A stretch of DNA of 64,000 bases from an uncultured Mucilaginibacter sp. (lineage in GTDB: Bacteria; Bacteroidota; Bacteroidia; Sphingobacteriales; Sphingobacteriaceae): NCBI RefSeq assembly GCF_946479965.1, contig NZ_CAMLHX010000014.1, forward strand, positions 1 through 64,000, given 5' to 3'. Numbering within the stretch: the stretch's first letter is position 1; every line of letters starts with the position of its first letter. Positions 16,321 to 24,235 of the stretch are shown one piece after another. The notes beneath the pieces were generated by a model, which was not told the DNA's origin, ran no database searches, and worked only from the letters and a program-made list of their open reading frames with translations. The position numbers and the translations under genes are program-made.

Positions 16321-16325
16321 CATGT

Positions 16326-18104
16326 TTACTGCATTGCTGCCCAATCATTCATATAAGTTTCAAATACAGTTAAAGGCATAGAGCCGCCAAGCAGCGCGGC
16401 ATCGTGAAATTTTTTGATGCTGAATTTTGTGCCCAAGCTTCTTTTATACCGGTCTCGCAACTGCTTTATTTTCATTTCGCCCGTTTTATAGGCCAGCGCC
16501 TGGCCCGGATCGGCCATGTACCTTTCTGTTTCTTTTACGGCATCCGCTTCGTCCCAGCCTGCTTTGTCCAACATGTAATTAATAGACTGCTCCCTGGTCA
16601 TTTTGCCGGTATGCATTCCTGCATCTACTACCAGGCGTATTGCCCTAAATAACTCATATTTTAATGCAGCAATTTTAATAAAAGGATTGGTATATAAACC
16701 CAACTCATCACCCAACGATTCGGCATACAGCCCCCAACCTTCAGAAAATGCCGAGTAGGCGGCGAACTTTCTGATCTTTGGAAAATTCGCATTTTCCTGT
16801 TGCAGAGATAATTGGAAATGGTGGCCGGGTATTCCTTCGTGCGCAAAGATATTTTCCATACTAAGCGCATTAAAATTGACTGCATCCGGTATGGGCATAT
16901 TAAAATACCCGGGCCTGCTGCCATCCGCAGCTCCGCGCTGATAATTAGCAGCGGCGGTTGCTGCCTGAAATTTTTCCACCGCTCTTATTTCGAGCGCCGA
17001 TTTCGGAACCCGGTTGAACAGTACTTTAAGATGCGGCTGCATTTTTGGTAAAATTCTTTTAAAACTATCCAGAACCTGCTCATCCGTTTTAAAAGGAAAA
17101 AATTGTCGCTCGGTTCGCATGTACTCAAACAATTGAGCTAAAGTGCCTTTATAGCCTGCCTTATCTTTTAAAGCAGTAATAACCTTAATTATTCTATCCA
17201 CCTCTGACAAACCGGTTTGGTAAACCTCATCAGGTGTTTGATTGGTTGTGGTGTACAACTTAACGCGATATTGGTAAAGAGCGGCACCGTTTGGTATAGC
17301 GTTAAGACCAGAAGTAGCCCTCGCCTTCGGCAAATAAGTTGTTTTTAGATAAGCAGCCAATTTTTGATAGGTAGGCGCTACTTTTTGGGTAATCGCGTTT
17401 TGATAAGCCAGCCTGAGCGCCGCCTTCTCCTCTTTTGTGAAAGATACAGGGAACATTTTAATCGGCCCGTAAAAAAGGCTTTTGGCAGTATCTGAAGTAG
17501 TTTGCGCTTCCAATTGCGGTATCATTTTAACAACCAATGCTTTGGGTAACACTATGCCTGTTGCAATGCCTTTATTAAAATTTGCAATGGCGCTATCGGC
17601 CCAAACTGTAAAAGCTCCAATCCTCTTTAGCCAGTCGTAATAATCTTTCACGGTTTTAAATGGCTGTATGCCTGTACCGGTACCAGCAGCCGCGAGGCTG
17701 TTGGGTAAGCTACGAAATTGATTAAAGGGCATGTATTCCTGGTGAAACTTTTCTTTCTCAATGGACATTTCCAGTTGTAATTTCATTATATCAAATGAAA
17801 TTTTATCAAATGAATTTAATGAGGCGCGTTTAAATTGCTTTAGCTTTTGCTGATAACTTATATTAAAGTCATGCACCCTTTTAATGTAAGGTGCAGATAC
17901 ATCATTAGCTAATTGATCGTTGTACCGGTTGTCTCCGCTTTGTGTTGCTGATAAGGGATTAAAAACTAAGCCCTCTTCATAATATCGCTCTAAAAGTTCA
18001 TTAAAAGCCTTGTTGTTTGCAGGCGATTGCGCTTGTAACGATAACGTGAAAAATGAGAGCAGGAATAGAGCCGCGCTCTTAAAAAGGGTTTGGGGGAAGT
18101 GCAT
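16326..18104 (-). CDS. DUF885 family secreted metallopeptidase-like protein, copy 1
   Basis: A 592-residue protein with a signal peptide (1-25, ending LSLQAQ). The C-terminal half has the DUF885 zinc motif HEGIPGHHFQLS and the downstream acidic motif FSEGWGLYAESLG, as in M3-like peptidases, so it is probably an active periplasmic metallopeptidase. Its neighbour at 18153 has the same length and is closely similar throughout, marking a tandem duplication. The two genes are separated by 48 bases. Confidence 0.9.
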   Translation of the reverse strand: MHFPQTLFKSAALFLLSFFTLSLQAQSPANNKAFNELLERYYEEGLVFNPLSATQSGDNRYNDQLANDVSAPYIKRVHDFNISYQQKLKQFKRASLNSFDKISFDIMKLQLEMSIEKEKFHQEYMPFNQFRSLPNSLAAAGTGTGIQPFKTVKDYYDWLKRIGAFTVWADSAIANFNKGIATGIVLPKALVVKMIPQLEAQTTSDTAKSLFYGPIKMFPVSFTKEEKAALRLAYQNAITQKVAPTYQKLAAYLKTTYLPKARATSGLNAIPNGAALYQYRVKLYTTTNQTPDEVYQTGLSEVDRIIKVITALKDKAGYKGTLAQLFEYMRTERQFFPFKTDEQVLDSFKRILPKMQPHLKVLFNRVPKSALEIRAVEKFQAATAAANYQRGAADGSRPGYFNMPIPDAVNFNALSMENIFAHEGIPGHHFQLSLQQENANFPKIRKFAAYSAFSEGWGLYAESLGDELGLYTNPFIKIAALKYELFRAIRLVVDAGMHTGKMTREQSINYMLDKAGWDEADAVKETERYMADPGQALAYKTGEMKIKQLRDRYKRSLGTKFSIKKFHDAALLGGSMPLTVFETYMNDWAAMQ

Positions 18105-18152
18105 AATAAATTGTATGAGGTTAGAGCAAATAATTGTTGTGTTGAATAGATT

Positions 18153-19931
18153 TTACTGCGTTGCCGCCCAATCGTTCATGTAAGTTTCAAATACACTTAA
18201 AGGCATGTTTCCGCCAAGCAAAACCGCATCATGGAACTTTTTGATGCTGAATTTGGTGCCTAAACTTTTTTGATATCGGTCGCGCAGCTGCTTTATTTTC
18301 ATTTCGCCTGTTTTATAAGCCAGCGCCTGTCCTGGTTCAGCCATGTACCTTTCTATTTCTACGGTAGCAATTTGCTCACCTCGACCGGCTTTTTCTATCA
18401 TGTATTTAATTGCTTCCTCTCTCGTCATTTTCCCTGTGTGCATCCCAACATCTACTACCAGCCTAACGGCCCTGAATAACTCAGACTTTAAAGCCTCAAT
18501 TTTTATGTAAGGATCGTTGTACAACCCGAGTTGATTACCTAATGATTCTGTGTATAACGCCCAGCCCTCGGCAAATACCGAATAAATTGCAAATCTTCTG
18601 ATCTTTGGAAAATCGGGGTTTTCTATTTGCAAAGACAATTGAAAGTGATGGCCGGGAATTCCTTCGTGCGAAAAAAGGGCTTCCATACGCAGTGCGTTAT
18701 AATTCGCCGCATCAGGTATGGGCACATTAAAATATCCGGGCCTGCTTCCGTCTGCAGCACCGTATAGGTAGTTTGCTGATGACGTGGATGCACGAAATTT
18801 TTCCACAGCCCGTATTTCAAGTGCGGCTTTTGGAACAATATTGAACAATTGCTTCAAATGCGGCTGCATTTTTGGTAATATTCTTCTAAAGCTATCCAAC
18901 ACCTGTTCGTCTGTTTTAAAAGGGAAAAACTTTCGGTCATTTGTCATATAATCAAACAGCTCTGCTATGCTGCCCTTAAACCCGGCTTTACCTTTTAATT
19001 CGGTTATTGCTTTGGTTATCCTGTTTACTTCTGATAAGCCGGTTTGGTAAACCTGATCGGGCGTTTGATTAGTAGTTGTGTAAAACTTAACCCTATACCG
19101 GTATATGGCAGCACCGTTAGGAATACTGTTAAAACCCGAAGTAGCCCTTGCTTTTGGCAGGTAGGTGGTTTTTAAATAGTCGGCTAACTTTTTATAGGCA
19201 GGAGCTATCTTAAAGACAATAGCATTTTGATAGGCCAGCCTAAGCGCTGTTTTATCCTCATTTGTGAAAGATGCCGGGAACATTTTAATAGGACCATAAA
19301 AAATACTTTTAGCAGTATCTGTGGTAGTGTGCGGCTCTAATTGCGGTATCATTTTAACCACCAGCGCTCTGGGTAAAATCATACCAGTAGCAATACCCTT
19401 ATTAAAATTGGCAACGGCTGTATCAGCCCAAACGGTAAAATCATCCATTCTCTTTAACCAGTTATAATAATCTTTTACAGTTTTAAACGGCTGTACTACC
19501 AGGCCCGACCCCATAGAAGCGATATCATTCGGCATGCTTCTGAACTCATTAAACGGCATGTATTCCTCGTGAAACTTTTCCTTTTCAAGGGCATTTTCAA
19601 GCGAGAATTTCAACATATCGAAAGATATTTTATCAAATGAGCTTACCGATGAGCGGTTAAATTGGGCTAATTTTTGCTGATAGCTGATATTAAAATCGTG
19701 CAGTTTTTTAAGAAAAGGAACTGAAATAGTATTAGGTAGTTGATCGCTATACCTGTAGTCTCCGCTCAGTGTTGTTGATAAGGGATTAAACACTAAGCCC
19801 TCTTCATAATATCGCTCTAAAAGCTCGTTAAATGCTTTGTTGTTTTTAGGGGATTGCGCTTGTAACGATAACGTGAAAAATGTGAGCAGGAATAGAGCCG
19901 CGCTCTTAAAAAGATTTTGGGGTAAGTGCAT
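18153..19931 (-). CDS. DUF885 family secreted metallopeptidase-like protein, copy 2
   Basis: A 592-residue paralogue of the gene at 16326, likewise keeping the signal peptide, HEGIPGHHFQLS zinc motif and FAEGWALYTESLG acidic motif. Both copies look intact, so subfunctionalisation is more likely than decay. The first ~130 bases of the two coding sequences are nearly identical at DNA level while the middle differs more, hinting at gene conversion at the 5' ends. It is the upstream member of the pair. Confidence 0.9.
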   Translation of the reverse strand: MHLPQNLFKSAALFLLTFFTLSLQAQSPKNNKAFNELLERYYEEGLVFNPLSTTLSGDYRYSDQLPNTISVPFLKKLHDFNISYQQKLAQFNRSSVSSFDKISFDMLKFSLENALEKEKFHEEYMPFNEFRSMPNDIASMGSGLVVQPFKTVKDYYNWLKRMDDFTVWADTAVANFNKGIATGMILPRALVVKMIPQLEPHTTTDTAKSIFYGPIKMFPASFTNEDKTALRLAYQNAIVFKIAPAYKKLADYLKTTYLPKARATSGFNSIPNGAAIYRYRVKFYTTTNQTPDQVYQTGLSEVNRITKAITELKGKAGFKGSIAELFDYMTNDRKFFPFKTDEQVLDSFRRILPKMQPHLKQLFNIVPKAALEIRAVEKFRASTSSANYLYGAADGSRPGYFNVPIPDAANYNALRMEALFSHEGIPGHHFQLSLQIENPDFPKIRRFAIYSVFAEGWALYTESLGNQLGLYNDPYIKIEALKSELFRAVRLVVDVGMHTGKMTREEAIKYMIEKAGRGEQIATVEIERYMAEPGQALAYKTGEMKIKQLRDRYQKSLGTKFSIKKFHDAVLLGGNMPLSVFETYMNDWAATQ

Positions 19932-20096
19932 AAATTAAAAAATTGTGAGGTCAAAGCAAATACTTGTTATACAGGGCAATATAAGCAATTTGAAAATTAA
20001 AGCCATATTTGGTAAGCCGTTTTATTTATAATATTGCTGCTGACATAGGGCTGTCATTATGGTTCGATAGTTTTATCAAAACAAAAATGAAAACCT

Positions 20097-20480
20097 ATGA
20101 CCACCGAAACATTTAAAGAGATTGAAGCTGTTTATGCTGAAACCAGGCAACAATGGCGCGACTGGCTGCAAAATAACAGTCAGACAAAAGAGCAGGTATT
20201 TGCAATTATCTATCACAAAAAAAGCGAAACGCCAAGTGTAACCTATGTTGAGGCGGTTGAAGAAGTTTTATGTTTTGGGTGGATAGATTCTATATCCTAT
20301 AAACGCGATGCCGAAAGTACTTATCAGCGTTTCTCTCGCCGTAAAGCTAAAAGCAATTGGAGCCCATCAAACATTGAAAGGGTTGAACGCCTTACTGCTG
20401 CCGGATTAATGACAGAGCATGGCCAGAAATTTATAGATCTGGCTAAACAGGAAGGTAAGTGGGATACGAAAAAGGAGTAA
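20097..20480 (+). CDS. YdeI/OmdA-like protein, short form lacking the C-terminal region
   Basis: A 127-residue protein matching the N-terminal part of the YdeI/OmpD-associated family (VTYVEAVEEVLCFGWIDS, YQRFSRRKAKSNWSPSN). Family members usually run to about 190 residues with a C-terminal OmdA domain, which is missing: the protein ends at GKWDTKKE. This may be a natural short form or a truncation. It converges on hemA with only 7 bases between stops. Confidence 0.8.
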   Translation: MTTETFKEIEAVYAETRQQWRDWLQNNSQTKEQVFAIIYHKKSETPSVTYVEAVEEVLCFGWIDSISYKRDAESTYQRFSRRKAKSNWSPSNIERVERLTAAGLMTEHGQKFIDLAKQEGKWDTKKE

Positions 20481-20487
20481 GGGAGTT

Positions 20488-21714
20488 TTAATTACTGTTG
20501 ATCAATATATCTTTCGCCATTACCATGGGCACACTGATATATTTTTTCTCCATGTAATTCATTACACGCTCCAGCACCTCGCGAGATTGCTCGTCCATGC
20601 CTTGCACTTCGTCGGCAAAAACGCTGTTAATGGCAGTGTTGCGGATCTCCTTTATCTTTTCGGGCACGCAGCGCATAGCCAGCTCAACGCGGCGTTGTTT
20701 TAGCTGCTGCAAAAACTCGCACATGTTGTCTTCAATAATGGCTTCGGCATGTACCAGTTCCTGGTAGCGTTCCTGCAGGTTGCGTTTAGCTACCTCTGTA
20801 AGCGAATGCACCTCTATAAAGTTAACCGGGAACTGCTCCAATACTTCGGGAGCGGTATCATTAGGGATAGCAAGATCCACAATGGTTTTGCGGGTGGTTT
20901 CGCCGTTTAGTAGTGACGTGTATATTTCGGGAGTGATGATGGGCTCAACTGCTGATGTGCAGGTGATGATGACATCAAAACCTTTGTTATAACTTTTTAA
21001 AGCATCCAGATCAAAAGCCTCGCCATTCAGATCAGCAGCCAGTTTCTCTGCCTTTGCCAAAGTGCGGTTAAACACAGCAAAGTTGGAAAACTTATGCTTT
21101 TGCAGATACTTTGAGATGTTTTGGTTGGTTTCGCCTGCGCCGATGATGAGGATGCGGGCATTGGTGCAGAGTTTGAGGTTGTTTAGCTTGCGGTAGGCCA
21201 ATGATACAACCGAGATGGGATTTTTGGAAATGTTGGTGTTTGTATAAACCTCTTTAGCTGTTTTGACGACACAGCTCATAAACATTCGCATCCCATCGCC
21301 GGTTAGGCCCGCTTCTCGGCATTGCTCGTAAGCTTTGCGTAGCTGCGCTAATATTTCCTTTTCGCCAACTACCAAACTTTCTAAAGAGCACGATGTTCTC
21401 AGCAAGTGGTTAAGCGCATCCTTGTCCTCGTAAATTACCGCGGCATCAACAAAGGTCCCCATGTAATGCGAACAAAGCCCGATGTTAAGCTTTTCAATAA
21501 ATTTTGCAGCAAATGCTTTGTCAACCGCCTGCGGGGTTAACATAACAAATTCTACCCTATTGCAGGTGGCCAGGTAAAATATCTCGGAAATACCGAATTC
21601 AGCTTTTACCTGCTGGAGTTTATCGGTCAGGTTTTCCTGACAGATAACCAGCTTTCCCAACTCCTTCAGCTCGATCTGTTTATGCGTAAAAGCTATTACC
21701 TTTAAATACTTCAA
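20488..21714 (-). CDS. hemA: Glutamyl-tRNA reductase
   Basis: A 408-residue enzyme with the catalytic Cys in YLATCNRVEF, the SCSLESLVVGEKEILAQL region and an NADPH-binding ILIIGAGETNQ motif. It reduces glutamyl-tRNA to glutamate-1-semialdehyde, the first committed step of C5 tetrapyrrole synthesis, and feeds HemL encoded further down the same strand. It is separated from hemCD by about 5 kb of unrelated genes, so it has its own promoter (see 21737). Confidence 0.96.
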   Translation of the reverse strand: MKYLKVIAFTHKQIELKELGKLVICQENLTDKLQQVKAEFGISEIFYLATCNRVEFVMLTPQAVDKAFAAKFIEKLNIGLCSHYMGTFVDAAVIYEDKDALNHLLRTSCSLESLVVGEKEILAQLRKAYEQCREAGLTGDGMRMFMSCVVKTAKEVYTNTNISKNPISVVSLAYRKLNNLKLCTNARILIIGAGETNQNISKYLQKHKFSNFAVFNRTLAKAEKLAADLNGEAFDLDALKSYNKGFDVIITCTSAVEPIITPEIYTSLLNGETTRKTIVDLAIPNDTAPEVLEQFPVNFIEVHSLTEVAKRNLQERYQELVHAEAIIEDNMCEFLQQLKQRRVELAMRCVPEKIKEIRNTAINSVFADEVQGMDEQSREVLERVMNYMEKKYISVPMVMAKDILINSN

Positions 21715-21736
21715 AATCAGTTTTAAATTAACCCAA

Positions 21737-21744
21737 CAAAAATA
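21737..21744 (-). promoter_or_regulatory. -7 promoter element TATTTTTG for hemA
   Basis: A full TAnnTTTG match on the minus strand, 22 bases upstream of the hemA ATG, giving a predicted leader of about 17 bases. A CAA (TTG on the minus strand) lies 23 bases further up, a looser -33 spacing than the usual 19. Confidence 0.5.
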
Positions 21745-21864
21745 ATATCCTGCGGCTCAATCAATGTCAACACTTTGTCATACCGACGTATTTAGAATAT
21801 GTATAAATAAACCGAAATTCACCTGATAAGTAACTGTTAATCAGTTAATAAAAAAATAGTTTAA

Positions 21865-22239
21865 ATGACAACATTAAAAAAAGTGAGCACAATCACTTTA
21901 ATTTTAGGCTACATAGTGGCAGGTATCAATCATTTTAGGGTGCCGGAGTTTTATATTGCTATCATTCCGCAGTATATACCCTACCCCCAATTTATGAATA
22001 GCGCGGCTGGGATCTGTGAAATTATATTCGGGTTGGGCCTGGCCTTTAAAATTACCCGCAAATACGCCGCCTGGGGGATAGTTTTAATGCTTGCAGCCTT
22101 TTTGCCGGTGCATATCAGCATGATAACGGATGCGCCGTTTAAGGTTGACAGCACGACGGTAAGCCCATTACTGGCATGGTTACGGTTGGCCCTGCAACCC
22201 GTGTTAATGGCTTGGGCATGGTGGTATACAAGGGATTAA
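21865..22239 (+). CDS. DoxX-like small membrane protein
   Basis: A 124-residue integral membrane protein with four predicted helices and the DoxX/MauE pattern: an early GINHF motif in helix 1 and GICEIIFGLGLAF in helix 2. Function is unknown; members are often linked to thiol or quinone redox. It lies 36-48 bases before an alpha/beta-hydrolase gene on the same strand. Confidence 0.8.
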   Translation: MTTLKKVSTITLILGYIVAGINHFRVPEFYIAIIPQYIPYPQFMNSAAGICEIIFGLGLAFKITRKYAAWGIVLMLAAFLPVHISMITDAPFKVDSTTVSPLLAWLRLALQPVLMAWAWWYTRD

Positions 22240-22287
22240 TATTGCATTTGCAAAGCGCACTGTATTGTGGTATAATTGAGTAGCGAT

Positions 22288-23118
22288 ATGATAAGAAAAG
22301 AAACCTTCACACTACCCGGCGCTAAGGGCCGCGGTATGCTTGCCGATCTTACTTATGACGATGCTAACAAGGCAGCGCCGCTTGTAATTTTCGCGCATGG
22401 TTTTAAGGGATTTAAAGATTGGGGTACGCATAATCTGTTGGCTGATTATTTTGCGCAAAACGGTTTCCGTTTTTTAAAATTCAACTTCTCGCATAACGGC
22501 ACCACGCCCGATAACCCGGTTGATTTTACTGATCTGATAGCCTTTGCTGATAATACATTTTCGATGGAACTGGAAGATCTGGGCACTGTAATTGATTTTG
22601 CCTGCAACGGCCCATCCATGCCGCGCGCCAATGGCGTATACCTTATGGGACACAGCATGGGCGGCGGCATAAGTATTATTAAAGCGGCTGAAGATAAACG
22701 CGTAAAGAAGCTGATAACATTTGGGTCAGTAGGGAGTTTTCGTAATCTGTGGCCAAAACAAGCCGAAGAACAATGGCGTTTGCAAGGCATTATGTACATG
22801 TTCAACAGTCGTACCCAACAGCAAATGCCCATAAAAAGCACACTGCTGGATGATCTGGAAAAAAATGCCAATCGCTTGGATATTATAGCTAAAGCGGCCG
22901 CGGTAACCTGCCCCTGGCTAATTGTGCATGGCGACGCCGATGCTACGGTAAATGTTAGTCACGCGAAAGAATTAAAAGCCGCCCAACCAAACGCCGGTTT
23001 AATTGTTGTTAAGGATGGCGACCATACTCTTGGTGGTGCTCATCCTTATGCAAAGGAGAGCCTGCCGACTGATCTGGCCGCGTTTGCCGAAGAGGCGGTT
23101 GCCTTTTTTAAAGATTAA
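22288..23118 (+). CDS. Alpha/beta-hydrolase (dienelactone-hydrolase-like esterase)
   Basis: A 276-residue cytoplasmic hydrolase. The oxyanion region is HGFKGFKDWG, the nucleophile elbow is GHSMGGG, the acid is in HGDADATV and the catalytic His in DGDHTLGG, so the triad is complete. The ATG at 22288 is chosen over an in-frame TTG at 22276. The substrate is unknown. It precedes the MBL-fold gene by 59 bases. Confidence 0.87.
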   Translation: MIRKETFTLPGAKGRGMLADLTYDDANKAAPLVIFAHGFKGFKDWGTHNLLADYFAQNGFRFLKFNFSHNGTTPDNPVDFTDLIAFADNTFSMELEDLGTVIDFACNGPSMPRANGVYLMGHSMGGGISIIKAAEDKRVKKLITFGSVGSFRNLWPKQAEEQWRLQGIMYMFNSRTQQQMPIKSTLLDDLEKNANRLDIIAKAAAVTCPWLIVHGDADATVNVSHAKELKAAQPNAGLIVVKDGDHTLGGAHPYAKESLPTDLAAFAEEAVAFFKD

Positions 23119-23177
23119 TTTAATTGGATTAAAATGTTTGCGGCGATGAGTCGTCTATAAGAATAGATACATAAATA

Positions 23178-24173
23178 ATGAGTTTAGACCGACCTGCCAA
23201 AAAAGGTAACAAATACATCAACACTATCCCGACAGAAGAAGCAGGCTTGCATAAAATGCTCCCGATTTTGCGGGAGTACATGAAAAATAAATCCGAGGTT
23301 GTTCCCGCCAAAACCCTGGGGCCTTTTAAAACCGATACTTCTGTCTATAATACTTCACCGCAAAATGGCTTACGTGTAACTTGGGTAGGGCATTCAAGTT
23401 TGTTGATCGAGATAGACGGTTGTACCATACTTACCGATCCTGTTTGGAGTAACCGCGTGTCCTTTACCCAATTGATGGGACCGAAACGCTTTTTTCAGCC
23501 GCCAATAGCTTTGAAAGATCTGCCGCCTATTGATGCCATTATCTGCTCGCACGATCATTACGACCATCTGGATACAGCTACTATTGAATTTTTTGCAGGC
23601 AGCACCATCCCCTTTTATTGCTCATTAGGGGTAGGGCAATACCTTAAAAAATGGGGTATAATAGAAAATTACATTACCGAAATGGATTGGGGCGACAGCG
23701 TAATGCTGGGGCACGATTGCATAATAACTGCAGCGCCAGCCAGGCATTTTTCGGGCCGCGGGATATTGCATCGTAATGAAACTTTATGGTCGTCATTTAT
23801 AATAAAGGGCCAGGAGCATAAGATATATTTTGGTGCTGATTCCGGCTGGCACCCGCAGTTTGAAGAGATAGGCGAAGCTTACGGTCCGTTTGACCTGACC
23901 ATGCTGGAGATTGGCGCTTACGGCAAATACTGGCCGGATATACACATGGGGCCAAACCATGCATCAAATGCTCACATCGCTTTAAAAGGCAAACTCATGA
24001 TGCCGATACATTGGGGTACATTTAACCTTGCCCTACACGATTGGTACGAGCCTATTGAACTGCTGATTGAATACGCCCGCGAAAAGAACATTGAACTGTT
24101 TGTGCCGGAGCCTGGAAAACCTACCGAAGTTAGTGGTGCGTTTAATTCGGAGTGGTGGCGAAAATATATGTAG
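23178..24173 (+). CDS. MBL-fold metallohydrolase of the NAPE-PLD/UlaG type
   Basis: A 331-residue metallo-beta-lactamase-fold protein. The metal motif SHDHYDHLD is complete, with later His and Asp ligands in APARHFSGRG, GADSGWHPQF and HWGTFNLALHDWYEP. These last motifs are characteristic of the N-acyl-phosphatidylethanolamine phospholipase-like and ascorbate-lactonase-like branch. The natural substrate cannot be told from the sequence. It converges on ispG. Confidence 0.87.
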   Translation: MSLDRPAKKGNKYINTIPTEEAGLHKMLPILREYMKNKSEVVPAKTLGPFKTDTSVYNTSPQNGLRVTWVGHSSLLIEIDGCTILTDPVWSNRVSFTQLMGPKRFFQPPIALKDLPPIDAIICSHDHYDHLDTATIEFFAGSTIPFYCSLGVGQYLKKWGIIENYITEMDWGDSVMLGHDCIITAAPARHFSGRGILHRNETLWSSFIIKGQEHKIYFGADSGWHPQFEEIGEAYGPFDLTMLEIGAYGKYWPDIHMGPNHASNAHIALKGKLMMPIHWGTFNLALHDWYEPIELLIEYAREKNIELFVPEPGKPTEVSGAFNSEWWRKYM

Positions 24174-24235
24174 TGGGCGGTTGTCGGAAGATAAACCGTC
24201 TGCCAACTGCCTACTAAAAACTGCTAACTTTCTTC
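24169..24235. repeat. AACTGCCTACTAAAAACTGC repeat at the ispG 3' end
   Basis: The convergent gap contains a GTCTGCCAACTGCCTACTAA stretch followed by AAACTGCTAACT, a phrase-like short repeat overlapping the ispG stop. No other copy of this family is in the window. Confidence 0.45.
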
